Assembly: GCA_964036195.1 (NCBI GenBank)
Contig: OZ038452.1
Coordinates: 9,666,704-9,730,703 of the forward strand
Length of the DNA stretch: 64,000 nucleotides
From: Sphaerolaimus hirsutus
Lineage: Eukaryota; Nematoda; Chromadorea; Monhysterida; Sphaerolaimidae
Direction: 5' to 3'
Shown in pieces: positions 1 through 9,466 of the stretch. Numbering within the stretch: position 1 is the first letter of the stretch; each line of letters starts with the position of its first letter. The position numbers and the translations under genes were made by a program. The notes under the pieces were generated by a model. It was not told the origin of the DNA. It saw only the letters and a list, made by a program, of their open reading frames with translations, and made no database searches.

Positions 1-466
1 GCGTTTAACTGACGATTCCTGGGTTGGGCGAGGTGTGGAGCTACTCTGTGTAGATGCTTTAGGGAGTTCACCCTTTTGTGGATATAGTTGAACTGGAAAA
101 AACGTTTCCTTGGATTGCTCAGGTGTATTGAATGGTGTTTGTTTAGTTTCAGGGGGTGTATTTTCTGCTGGCGGTTCTGTGGGTGGAGTTGATTCACCCG
201 CAAATCCGCTTTCTACGTTTGATGATAATTTGGTAGATAGTAATTTTTTTTCCTCTGTGTTTTTGACATTATTCAATATTAATGATAATTTATTTCTCGC
301 CGCCATAAGTAAATGATATTTTTGCTCTGGTGTTATATGTTTACTGTTCAAAATGTCTTCTATGAGTTTTTGGAATTGTTCTTTTCCCGCTTGCTCATCT
401 ACAAACTTTTTTTAATACATATTTGAAGTCCTTAACACTTATATTTGATCGGTTTTGGTTGTCCAT
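1..466 (-). pseudogene. Polinton capsid-region protein, partial and frameshifted
   Basis: The minus-strand frame runs off the left edge. It starts at ATG 466-464 and reads about 18 codons. It then leaves frame at a run of seven A residues (seven T on the plus strand, 407-413) and is open again in the shifted frame to position 1. The downstream part has a charged helical segment (EQKYHLLMAARNKL), followed by a Pro/Thr/Ser-rich tail. I do not recognise the family; its place beside the small basic protein and packaging ATPase suggests a virion gene of the element. A one-base insertion in the A-run is the simplest explanation of the break; a sequencing error in the homopolymer is possible. Confidence 0.5.
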
Positions 467-482
467 GTGTTCATTTCTTTAT

Positions 483-821
483 TTATTTATTGAATATCTT
501 GAAAGCTACGGATTTGATCAACATTTTGATCATTAATTTGGATGCGTGCTTTACCAATAGTTTTCTGCCACTTTTAATAGACTGACAATTTGACAATAAA
601 TTTATTATTGGCATAAAATAATCTAGTGAACGATTCACTGAACTACCAAGTAACTTTCTTAAATCACGATTGTAACTTATATTAAAAGCAATATCCAAAA
701 TGGATGAAATCACATGTCGATTCGCTGAGCTTAAATAGGATCGCAATTGTTTATCTGTTTGCATGGATACTGCTTTACATAGCTTTTTGACATATTTCTT
801 GACCCTGGGGACTCCCTTCAT
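483..821 (-). CDS. small basic protein of Polinton-like element (112 aa)
   Basis: An intact 112-codon frame rich in Lys, Arg, Ser and Leu. The order of features (a hydrophobic helix with HVISSILDIAFN, a spacer with DLRKLLGSS, then a basic SGRKLLVKHASKLM tail) resembles small Lys-rich proteins that recur beside capsid genes in Polintons and related viruses. That likeness is from memory of the pattern, not a search. Its ATG overlaps the stop of the upstream ATPase frame by one base (TAATG), suggesting a shared transcript. It is one of the few undamaged genes in the leftward block. Function unknown. Confidence 0.5.
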   Translation of the reverse strand: MKGVPRVKKYVKKLCKAVSMQTDKQLRSYLSSANRHVISSILDIAFNISYNRDLRKLLGSSVNRSLDYFMPIINLLSNCQSIKSGRKLLVKHASKLMIKMLIKSVAFKIFNK

Positions 822-1639
822 TATTGATGTCGCTGTTGATCAGAAACTGTCAGCAAATTGGATGTAGATTCGTTGCTATTGTTGAAATGAGATGAGAGGT
901 TGTATAGGATTTGATCTACGTTGTTTTCATTGAATATATTAGTTCTCGCCTGAAATATGGGATTAGGAACGTGTTAAAATGATACAATCAAATAACCATA
1001 CGGTATAAGTACTGAGTCACTGTAAGCTAGTAAAAACTTGCGCTTTTGTTCACTTTGCCCAAACCAGCTTGAGGCTAATGAATTTACAACTTGTTCCGTT
1101 GGATATTTAAATAGTACCAGGTATGTGCAACATATGCGTAGAATGCGAAGAGAGCTACTATAGTACGGGTCATGCAGCTGTATGAGTATTATTAACTTTT
1201 TTGAATGACTAACTGAATTTGTGATTAGACGGCTAGTATACCAGTGCAGTATTTATAGTTGCATATCATCGTAAACGACGATTTGTGCCAAACTACTATC
1301 TTCCAATGATGACAATGCTGGTACTTTGTTACGTTCCAGTAATTCCACTTTATCTGGAAACTCTGATTGTAATTGTTGATATACTGGGTGATTGTGTTGA
1401 TTGCTACCTGAGCATATTAAAATCTTGTCTGGTTTCTGATCCAAATTTAGATTCCCTCTCAATGCATTTTGCAAAAATTTTAAAGTCCATGAACTTTTAC
1501 CACATCTACTTGGACCTATAATAAGATAAGACTGACCATAATCAGCCATTTGAACATCTTTTTCAGTGAAATATTTTTCAGTCATGATGCGGGTTTTTTC
1601 CAGAATATCCCCAGGGTACTGACCAGGCTTTATTATCAT
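821..1639 (-). pseudogene. Polinton FtsK/HerA-type DNA-packaging ATPase with two in-frame stops
   Basis: The first 128 codons contain a Walker A motif (GPSRCGKSS, about 1489-1516) and a Walker B motif (VVYDDM, about 1262-1279), as in A32-like genome-packaging ATPases of Polintons and nucleocytoplasmic viruses. A TAA at 1255-1253 follows Walker B, but the same frame continues with family-like segments (LVLFKYP, then YGYLIVSF). It meets a second TAA at 976-974 and runs on through a segment with RTNIF to a natural TAA at 823-821. The full frame is 273 codons, a normal family length. The two internal stops with no indel mean a nonsense-damaged copy. The polymerase frame lies just upstream. Confidence 0.8.
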
Positions 1640-1662
1640 GCCAATAGTGATATCTTTTTTTT

Positions 1663-4600
1663 TTATTGGAAATGGACTCTTTTCACAACATTTTCTGTGG
1701 TGATTGATAAAAGGTTTGGTGTATTTCTGAACTGAAGGTTGACCATGCTTATATAATGCAGTGAAAAAATTAAAGGTGCAAAGTAGGAAACCAGTTGTTT
1801 CTTGAGTTCATTACTTTGCAATAAATACTTATTACTATTTGTCATACGAACACCTTTGGCCCTTAGTACAGTATATGCACAATGAGGGTCTACTTTTTTC
1901 CTATATGTGAGAGAATAAAATTTATTGGCTACTCCTACAAATTCAGATATGAACTGGTCATTTGGTACGTCGCTATCTAGTCCTCCTAAAATACCCGGAT
2001 TTAGTTCCGGATGCTGGTGATTAGCGGTTGATGTTCCATCGTGGATGTAATAACATGAATCAGTGTCAGTATATAGTAACTGATTATATTGAAATTGTTC
2101 CAAGAGTCTTTGCAACATAGATCTAGCGTAACTAGCTAAATATAAAGCTATATATAAAGCTAATATAAGACATGAATTTGGTGAATTTTGTACGTATTCA
2201 TTAGCAGTTTTCAACTTGACTCTAGCTATGTTCTCATTCATGATAAAAACCTCTTCTATTTCATTCATGGGTGAGAAAACAGTTGTCATGAATTTGTTTG
2301 GGTCCTTTATAAACACATATTTTGATTTTTGACAGTTCATACCTAATTGTCCATAGGCGCTATTCAATAATAATTTACAAACTTTACTCCTAGCTGTATT
2401 TTCTTGAAACTTATTGGGGTCTAGTTCACATTTTTCAATTTCATTAAATTTTTGGCAAAATTCTAACTTTTCCTTTTCATTCATAAAATTGTGTTTTGCT
2501 GACATAACTTTTAAAGCAAAAATTTTATCTATAAAAGTACTGAAGACTCCATCATTGGGGAAATCTGGGGACCATACGGAAACATTGTCAAATATAATAG
2601 CGTCATATGCTCGAAGTATTTGGTAATTACTTTCTAACGCCATATTTAAGCAATTTACTGACCAGGTACCAAACATCCTTCTTTGTTTTCTGGAACATTT
2701 ACATGTATATGATCCATCTGGTGGGGGTAATTTTTCTTTGCCAGATGCGTACTTTTTGGCGCACGTGTAACATAATGCGTAAACAGAAAACTGATCTATT
2801 TTCATGGGTAAACATGGTAAAAGTAAATCTTTTGGTGGTAAAATATCAACTTGCAACACACCAGCCGCGAATGGTAATGGTTTATTCGAGTAGTCGGTTA
2901 AAAACTCCAATTGTTCTTGCGTTAAGACTCTGGGTGCTTTGATTGGCATTGGAAATTTTTTCATAGTTGCTGGATATTGACTGCATAAATCTACAGCATT
3001 TATTGTGTAGTTTGAGTCAAATTCCATTGGTATATTATCTTCAAAAAGATTTCCATATGGGTTAGTGGATGCAAAACAACTAAATAGCTATGTCCTACCT
3101 CCGAAGTATGCAGAGCGCATATTCAAATGTTCTCTAACCTTGGATGCTTTGTAAATTCTAGCAAAAGTTAAACTATCCCTTTTCAGTCTTTGAATGTCGC
3201 ATTCCCACCAAACTTCAACTTTCAGACCAGTCGTCTTTTCAATCAAATCATTTCTTCTAATCGTATTTTCATAATTTTCTTTGTGTGATAAATGAGATTG
3301 TCTCAATTTTGTATGTCTAGCTGTAAAACAAGATTTACAGCCATGCACGCTGCATCCGCAAAATTCTCGTAAAAAGTCAATTTCATTTTTACTTTCATCT
3401 TTGTATACAACACAGTCAATTTTAAAATTTCTTACATCCCCTAATTTGGGGTCGTAACATGCAATAGTTTTTTCACCTTCTTGCGATCTAGAGTATTGAA
3501 TGTATTTATTACCGTAATACTTTGCTATGGCTATAATACTTTTCAAAGCCCAATTACTTTGGTTATCACCAACGCTAAACGAATTTCGTGGGGGGGTGTG
3601 GACTTTTACTGATGTGTCTACATGTTGACTTTTCCATATAAAATTTGCTAAACTACTAAGACTTTTGGAATTCAAATGAGGAATAATATTAAAGGTGTAG
3701 AAAATTTCTTTTGTGAATTTTACAAATGCTTCTTCTAAAACCATGGTATCTGATTTTATGTATTCATAACATTCATTTCTTATGTTCAACTCATTATACT
3801 TGTTTTTTTGATACCATTCCATAAACTCGTGTTGTTGTTCAATTTTCATATTTTTTACATCATAAAACTCTGGATTGGGTAATTCTTTGTATGTGCTATC
3901 CAAATTATATTCTGTTACTATTCTATGAGGAAAATTACCCTTTCGGTTTGTGCAATTAAACACCTTGCCTACTTGTTCTAAACTCATGGGGAAATATTTT
4001 AAAGAACATAAAAAACTTATTCTACTATTAAGACGCATATAAAATATTCTTCTTCCATTCGAAAGAAGTGTTGTTGGTATTTGTCCATTTTTGATAAAGA
4101 TGGATAAAATTTCACATAAATCAAAACTCAGATTATGCGCTATGACCGTTATATTTGAGTGCATTTTGTAATCCATTAGAAAATAGTAAAATTGCGATAT
4201 CGCATCCAAACCGTAAAAAAACCGAGTACAAGATTTACATTTTGCACAAGCTATTTCTTCTAGTATGCAGTTTTGGCATCTTTTAGTACAATAAACTGCG
4301 TATGTAGCATGTATTTTACGGTAAATGACTTGGTCAGAATTTGAAGACGTGGTAGAAGTAGATTGAAAATATCCCCATTTTTCTTGCTTCTTTTCTATTA
4401 TCGGTTTTTGAAATGTTTCTGTGTCATAAAATAAAATTTGGAATGGTTTTCCGGGGAATTTGATTTCATACGGTATTGGTCTTGTAAAAAAACATTCAAA
4501 CTAACTAGTTCTAAACGTCTTATCCATAGGGACATATGTTTTACAATACATGCATTTTGTAAACCCGCAGTTTTCATGACTTTGACTAAGAACAATTTTC

Positions 4601-5301
4601 CTTTTACAATTGGAGCAGAAATGAACACATTGACAAACAGTCAATGGTGTACATGATGATTCATTCAATTTTTCTACTTCTTTTTCATTTAATTGAGATT
4701 CTTTGTCAGATTCATCTGTATCTCCTATTATTTTAGTAATTTGAGTATTATACTTGTGTGGAAAGATGTTTACCAGATGATTTTTATAACAATTTTTATT
4801 ATAGAATGACCTATTACATTTTTGACATTTTATAGTTCTCTTACCTTTTTCTATTGGACATATATTTGGTGCAAAACACATGGGGCATGCAGAATTTGAA
4901 CACTTACACGGTGTGTCTTTGTTGAACATTATTTTATTACAACATTCCGTTACTGTATAACACTGCGCTAGCGTGCTCAATGATTTTATCAACAAAATAT
5001 GATTCTCAGTATCATCGTACAATAAATCTATGCATGCACTTTTTTTTGTATTGGGCGCGCTTTGAAAAATCATCTCAATTCCACTGGCTAATATTGACCA
5101 CACTCTACATCTATATATAATATGATTATATTTAGGGGGAAAGTTGTTTAAAGCCTTTAAAAGGATATTTACATTTTTGTACAAGTCTTTGCAATTACAG
5201 TCATAATTGTAAGATACGGCTGCAAATTCTATAAATCTGGATACATCATTTTCTAAGGTGACATGTCGACCCTTTTTACTTTTTTGTTTGTACCTCTTAA
5301 A
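1663..5301 (-). pseudogene. Protein-primed family B DNA polymerase (Polinton type) with two in-frame stops
   Basis: One frame of about 1213 codons, interrupted by TAG at 4503-4501 and TAG at 3090-3088. From the N terminus: a Cys/His-rich zinc-binding region (about 4530-4930); exonuclease motif I FYDTET (about 4414-4431); motif II AHNLSFD (about 4119-4140); motif III around YIKSDT; a conserved YFGGRT just before the second stop; polymerase motif A DLCSQYP; motif B LNSAYGQLG; and motif C YTDTDS (about 2058-2074). This order is diagnostic of the protein-primed polymerases that replicate Polintons. No ATG follows the upstream TGA at 5304-5302 until well inside the protein, so the 5302-6099 frame may be its true N terminus. 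The reading frame is intact across both stops, so damage is by point mutation. Confidence 0.85.
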
Positions 5302-6099
5302 TCAACTTATTTTTTTGGTGATGGTTGCCAAAATGTATTGTCTTCCCATAAATAGATATACGGGGAGACACTCATCTGGGATGGATATTAAATTTGGTGG
5401 GTTGTAAATAGCTTTCTTATGGTACATTATTCTACTTTGCGTATCTGGAAGAAACTTTTTTATCATATCAAATCCTTTGGCTATGACATCTTGTCTTTCT
5501 ACGGTAGTTATATTTACAGAAAAGCCGTTTAGTAGATTATCTTCTTCTATACCAGCAGATTGAAAAATCATCTCAACTCTATTTAAAATTGAAGCTATAG
5601 ATACATTTTTTAAGTGCGTAATTTTTGATAATATATATCCTCTATCAAAACTTTTTGACATAACTTTTATTCCAACAAAAATTCTTTTTTTATCTTCACT
5701 TTCTTTATCTTCAAAATAATCTTTATATACTTTCTCAAGACATTTACCCAAAACGTATTCTAAGAACGTTATAGGATCATTTAAGTGATCTTGCAAATTG
5801 GAAGCAAAACTTACGTTGTATACATAATAATTTGTATAAAATTTTCCATTTTTTTCTAACCATGGTTCATCTATCTTAAATAAACCCTTCCACTCTGGAT
5901 CAGCCTGTTCTATCTCTGCAATGTTGTCCTTGAGATACTCATAATGTTTATTTAATGTAACTGGGTCAGCTTCTTCGTAATTGATCTTGTTTTCATCAAT
6001 ATCTTCCTCATCCGATGATATTTCTTGTTGTTGTTGTTGTTCATCATCCTCTAATTCTGGCTCGCTGTCTACAAGTTCATAGTTTATTTGATCTGCCAT
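5302..6099 (-). CDS. Acidic 265-codon frame, possible N-terminal part of the polymerase
   Basis: It starts at ATG 6099 and ends at TGA 5304-5302, in the same frame as the polymerase that follows without spacing. The N terminus is strongly acidic with a Gln run (residues about 15-40); the rest is mixed alpha/beta-like. Near residue 178 it has EMIFQSA, and the same heptapeptide recurs near the start of the downstream polymerase frame. Either it is a separate small gene, or the TGA is a nonsense mutation and the polymerase was about 1478 codons long. The absence of an ATG downstream of the TGA favours the second reading. Confidence 0.55.
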   Translation of the reverse strand: MADQINYELVDSEPELEDDEQQQQQEISSDEEDIDENKINYEEADPVTLNKHYEYLKDNIAEIEQADPEWKGLFKIDEPWLEKNGKFYTNYYVYNVSFASNLQDHLNDPITFLEYVLGKCLEKVYKDYFEDKESEDKKRIFVGIKVMSKSFDRGYILSKITHLKNVSIASILNRVEMIFQSAGIEEDNLLNGFSVNITTVERQDVIAKGFDMIKKFLPDTQSRIMYHKKAIYNPPNLISIPDECLPVYLFMGRQYILATITKKIS

Positions 6100-6564
6100 T
6101 GGGTTGTTGAACTGATTTTGGTATAAAACTGTTCCATAGCTAGAGTGTTCCTTTTATACTGCATGAATTTGTGATGTTGTAATAGTATGATAATAATAGG
6201 TGTTGTAATATTACAACAACATTACAATGGAATGTGCAGTAACAATTTTATTATATGTATTGCACAAAGCTATTTTTGTAACAATATTACACTATTATTA
6301 CAACGGGGAAATGGAAAGATATAAAAGAGCAGGTAAAAATGATTATTCTCTTACATGAAAAGTTGGCTAAAAAGGTCAAAAACTTCCAGACATTGATGAT
6401 AATAGTTGGCGAAATAGATACTGACGGAGCGTGATTCAGAAACTTTTGCAACAAGTGCAGCATTAGCAGTGGTGACAGTGATAGCGTATCTATCCAAGGC
6501 TAATACAGTGAGCATATTTTTTTGGTTTATTACTTTTGAATATAAAGGTATCTGAATTTTTCAG
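6100..6564. promoter_or_regulatory. Divergent promoter region of the Polinton-like element
   Basis: This AT-rich gap separates the leftward and rightward gene blocks. A TATA box for the minus strand (TATAAAAGG) lies at 6158-6150, about 50 bases from the ATG at 6099. A plus-strand TATAAAAG lies at 6320-6327, and TATAAAGG at about 6540-6547 sits close to the first rightward start codon. Between them is a cluster of TTGTAAT/ATTACAA half-sites, including a perfect 18-bp palindrome. No gene is visible inside. Confidence 0.5.
6201..6218. promoter_or_regulatory. Perfect 18-bp palindrome in the divergent promoter
   Basis: TGTTGTAATATTACAACA equals its own reverse complement. Further TTGTAAT or ATTACAA-like half-sites occur at about 6177, 6221 and 6289, all within 130 bp. 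The arrangement looks like a dimeric protein-binding site, or part of a replication or enhancer region. No known operator is recognised. Confidence 0.45.
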
Positions 6565-7098
6565 ATGCGCCAGTATAAGGATATAGAGGTGGAGCTACTT
6601 ACATTGAGTGATGACATTTTTGTTCATAGTCAAATTAGTAGTACAGAATATCAAAATGTTTTCTTTAAAAATAATAATAATAGAATAAATAAAAAGCGGT
6701 ATCATATACATAAAGTACCCGACTCTATATCTATGTGTAGGCTAGCCTCAAAAATTAGGGATGTATGTCATCTATTACCCAATTCAATCAAATTGGACAT
6801 TTTATTGAGAACTCATGTTTGAAAAGATAAATTGTCTAAAATATTAAAATTAAGTAAATATAGAAACAAATCATTGAAAATTAAAGTATTATATCATATT
6901 GAGAAAAAGAATGAAAATTCAAATACTAGACTGGCATTCATTTCATTTTGGATGAAAGATCTTAACTTTTATCTAAATCTTTGTAACCCGTTATTTGTAT
7001 TCACTTGGTTGAGTGATGAATATACCTCAGCTGATGAAATTATGGTGTCGGAAATGTCGTCATCAACCTCTAGAGGAGGTAGTATTGATAGGCGATAA
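6565..7098 (+). pseudogene. First rightward Polinton gene, unrecognised, with in-frame TGA
   Basis: An ATG directly after TTTTTCAG opens 85 codons ending in TGA at 6820-6822. The same frame then continues for a further 91 codons to 7098. The product would be about 177 residues, Asn/Lys/Ile-rich, with a basic middle and a Ser-rich C terminus. I do not recognise it. As in the polymerase and ATPase, the single in-frame stop without frameshift suggests one gene hit by a nonsense change rather than two genes; the second half lacks a nearby ATG. Confidence 0.5.
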
Positions 7099-7115
7099 TT
7101 TTCACATACACACAG

Positions 7116-7469
7116 ATGGGGCAATCCATACAGAAGACAGAATGTGAGAATGAATTGAAAAATCAGATTGCTACACAATTGATGGATAATAATAATTATA
7201 GTTTTTATTGCGTATCATTGCTTTTTTTCCCAAGGTGTATAGGTATGTCGTACAAGGAAAAAAATAGATTTAATAAAATACATATAAGGAAATTGGAAGG
7301 CAATAGAGCTATTGATTTGGCAATAAATAAAATCTTTTCATCAAAGGAAGATGCGCTTGCTTACATAAAAGCACACGATCGAGGCGACACTTCCGATTCC
7401 ATGCATAAATTTTTTGTAACGTATAAATTTAATTTAGCTGAGGTGGATGTTACAACTGTTTTTTGCTGA
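7116..7469 (+). CDS. Unrecognised 117-aa protein of the rightward Polinton block
   Basis: An intact ATG-to-TGA frame whose start codon follows CACACAG. It is mixed, Asn/Lys-rich and moderately charged, with a short hydrophobic stretch (YSFYCVSLLFFP) near residue 30. It has no signal peptide. It lies 17 bases after the preceding frame and 21 bases before the next, on the same strand, so it probably shares expression with its neighbours. Base composition matches the other genes of the element. Function unknown. Confidence 0.55.
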   Translation: MGQSIQKTECENELKNQIATQLMDNNNYSFYCVSLLFFPRCIGMSYKEKNRFNKIHIRKLEGNRAIDLAINKIFSSKEDALAYIKAHDRGDTSDSMHKFFVTYKFNLAEVDVTTVFC

Positions 7470-7490
7470 TGCGTCAATTTTTTCATAGGT

Positions 7491-7841
7491 ATGGAGAGGA
7501 AGTGTGGAAATGTATTACGACAACTGAAACAATATGTGAAAAATCGTTATGAAAACAGTGGACTATATGAGGGAAACAGTATTGTTGTAAATTGGGATGA
7601 CTTTGATAACAAAGTTACCAAAGATTGGGAAAACCATTTTGAATCTTATTTAAAACAGAAATCTTACAAATTTAATAGTAAATCCGATGGTATTAATTTT
7701 GCTTGTAGGCGAGTGGCAGATAGTGAAATAGATAAACCTTATGAGGCGTTTTTAAGTATCACTAAATTTGTCCCAAAAATAGTGGAAATTATTGATATTA
7801 AGAGTTGTGAGGAATATCATTATATGCTTGAGGAAATGTAA
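7491..7841 (+). CDS. Unrecognised 116-aa protein of the rightward Polinton block
   Basis: An intact frame with its ATG two bases after TTTTTTCATAG. The sequence is charged and predicted mainly helical, with a basic N-terminal half and an acidic end (KSCEEYHYMLEEM). It has no transmembrane segment and no motif I recognise. Tight spacing to genes on both sides (21 and 17 bases) supports membership of the same expression unit. Confidence 0.55.
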   Translation: MERKCGNVLRQLKQYVKNRYENSGLYEGNSIVVNWDDFDNKVTKDWENHFESYLKQKSYKFNSKSDGINFACRRVADSEIDKPYEAFLSITKFVPKIVEIIDIKSCEEYHYMLEEM

Positions 7842-7858
7842 TTTTTCCACTCATTCAG

Positions 7859-8347
7859 ATGCAATTTGGACCGCATACATTATCTAACAATTTCTTTGTA
7901 ATAAGAAAAAATCATATGCTATCAAAATGGAGTGCATCAATATATAAAAGCTATTTCAAAACTAAACCAAAAACTCCAGAAGAAACTTGGGATGCGATGG
8001 ATTCCTCGAAAAGAGAAAAAATTGATTTTTCAGCTATGATTACAATAAATACACTAGTATTAGAATTAATATTTATTCTTGCGTCAGCTAAATACATACC
8101 AAAATCTCTATTTCACATATTCTGTCATCACTCGGACATGGACATACCATTGAAAAACTTTGTGCATCCTTTAAGTGGTAATGACAGCTTTCACATTATC
8201 ATATTCGAACAAATCCCATTGTGTAATGGGGTAGATTATAAAAGAGGTGATAGGTTATTTATGATATGGTTAAATGGAATGAATTTGTGTAATATTTTAT
8301 CAAAGGACATGATACAGATAAAAGGGATAAAACTAACAGGAAGCTAA
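7859..8347 (+). CDS. Unrecognised 162-aa protein with WLNGMN motif
   Basis: An intact frame whose ATG follows CTCATTCAG directly. A hydrophobic helix lies near residues 62-80 (INTLVLELIFILASA). Near residue 137 it has MIWLNGMN. The protein encoded at 8566-9039 has LWLNGVN in its second half, so the two may be distant paralogues or share a fold. The next small frame begins 12 bases downstream. Function unknown. Confidence 0.55.
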   Translation: MQFGPHTLSNNFFVIRKNHMLSKWSASIYKSYFKTKPKTPEETWDAMDSSKREKIDFSAMITINTLVLELIFILASAKYIPKSLFHIFCHHSDMDIPLKNFVHPLSGNDSFHIIIFEQIPLCNGVDYKRGDRLFMIWLNGMNLCNILSKDMIQIKGIKLTGS

Positions 8348-8358
8348 CATTTTCAGAA

Positions 8359-8469
8359 ATGGCTAACATGGTGGATATTAGAAAGAAAAACTGGTATGTA
8401 AAAGAGATACTGATTGAAGTGTATAGATTACCTTTAAAATATAGTAACTTGGATACCATATCTTTTTAA
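8359..8469 (+). CDS. Tiny 36-aa frame in the Polinton small-gene array
   Basis: ATG, three bases after ATTTTCAG, opens 36 codons to TAA at 8467-8469. The product is basic (IRKKNWYVKEIL) and unrecognised. It has the same acceptor-like sequence before its start as its neighbours, the only reason to consider it real. It could equally be the 5' part of a larger decayed gene. Confidence 0.3.
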   Translation: MANMVDIRKKNWYVKEILIEVYRLPLKYSNLDTISF

Positions 8470-8565
8470 GAAAAGGAGGGAAATTTTAAAAGGTTCCGAA
8501 CCAATGTTTTCCATTACAATTGTCGTATTCCGCGAAATACACCGGTAAGACAAGTTATAAGAAAA

Positions 8566-9039
8566 ATGGGTAAGAAAAAATTCATTCCATTAAACTTAGA
8601 CATTCTATTCAATTTAATGTGCAGTAGTGGTTACACAAACAACCGCATATCTGTTTTAAAGGTAGGTCGTGAGATCTTGGAAGGTGTTTACTATATACCT
8701 ACATACGAAGGTCCGGAATTACTTATTGATAAATACCTTGATGGTGTTTTGTACAAAGACAAAATTAAAATGACTTTACTTGACCAAGAATGTTGCGACT
8801 GTTCATTACTTAGAGACAATTTTTCAAAATATACATTATGGCTAAATGGTGTAAATATGAACCATTATTATGACAGAGATGAACGCATATTACCGGAGTG
8901 GTATTTTGGAGGAATATTAACATACAGCATGTATGAAGATGGAATAGTTGCAAGGCGGTATATAAGAAAAGATGGATGGACAATTATAAATGAACATTCT
9001 CTATTTACAGACAGTTATTACATCGGTCATGTCGGGTGA
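8566..9039 (+). CDS. Unrecognised 157-aa protein with WLNGVN motif
   Basis: An intact ATG-to-TGA frame. The N terminus is basic, the middle carries a Cys cluster (DQECCDCSLL) and the second half has LWLNGVN followed by aromatic and acidic residues. Unlike its neighbours it lacks a CAG just before the ATG; instead a donor-like GGTAAGAC lies about 25 bases upstream. Its last 11 bases overlap the start of the dUTPase frame, so the two are probably co-expressed. Function unknown. Confidence 0.55.
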   Translation: MGKKKFIPLNLDILFNLMCSSGYTNNRISVLKVGREILEGVYYIPTYEGPELLIDKYLDGVLYKDKIKMTLLDQECCDCSLLRDNFSKYTLWLNGVNMNHYYDRDERILPEWYFGGILTYSMYEDGIVARRYIRKDGWTIINEHSLFTDSYYIGHVG

Positions 9040-9466
9040 GTTGTTGAAATATGAATTATTGAGTAATCATGCAAAACCACCCACGAAATGTACACCAAAG
9101 GCTGCCGGTTATGACATCGTGAGTAGTGAAGAATACTTCATCCTGCCGAGAGAGAGAATAATTGCAAAAACAGATTTGAAAATACAAGTACCCGATGGTT
9201 GTTATGGACGATTGGCATCTTGCAGTGGTCTATCAATGTTTCATGGTTTAGAAGTTGGTGGTGGAGTGATAGATCCTGATTATGATGGTGAAATAAAAGT
9301 TATCCTATATAATAATACAAAGAGTTGGTATCACGTTTGTCAAGGTGATAGAATTGCTCAACTTATATGTGAGCAATTTTCTAACGCCACATGCCACAAC
9401 GTGGATATAGCTTGTTGTTCTCACGGTGGTCACTCCATCGGTTTTGGATCTTCTGGTTATAATTAA
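9029..9466 (+). CDS. dUTPase (trimeric type), 145 aa
   Basis: It hydrolyses dUTP to dUMP and pyrophosphate, keeping uracil out of element DNA. All five motifs of trimeric dUTPases are visible: motif 1 AGYDI (residues 26-30); motif 2 GRLASCSGLS (60-69); motif 3 GVIDPDYDGE (79-88); motif 4 GDRIAQL (about 106-112); motif 5 GFGSSG at the C terminus. I chose ATG 9029 because it overlaps the previous stop and gives a normal family length; an upstream ATG in the same frame at 8990 would add 13 residues. Motif 2 usually reads APRSGLA, so Pro and Arg are replaced by Ser64 and Cys65, and motif 3 has Asp86 where Arg is usual. Activity is therefore uncertain. It lies last in the rightward block. Confidence 0.88.
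   Translation: MSGELLKYELLSNHAKPPTKCTPKAAGYDIVSSEEYFILPRERIIAKTDLKIQVPDGCYGRLASCSGLSMFHGLEVGGGVIDPDYDGEIKVILYNNTKSWYHVCQGDRIAQLICEQFSNATCHNVDIACCSHGGHSIGFGSSGYN

Noticed and set aside
110..316. Plus-strand 68-codon frame at the left edge
   Set aside because: It is the antisense shadow of the minus-strand capsid-region frame, which has the better protein-like composition.
821..7098. A variant genetic code in which TAA, TAG or TGA is sense, explaining the in-frame stops
   Set aside because: All three stop codons occur inside genes, yet only about six in some 2000 codons, and the same codons end the intact genes nearby. Point-mutation decay is simpler.
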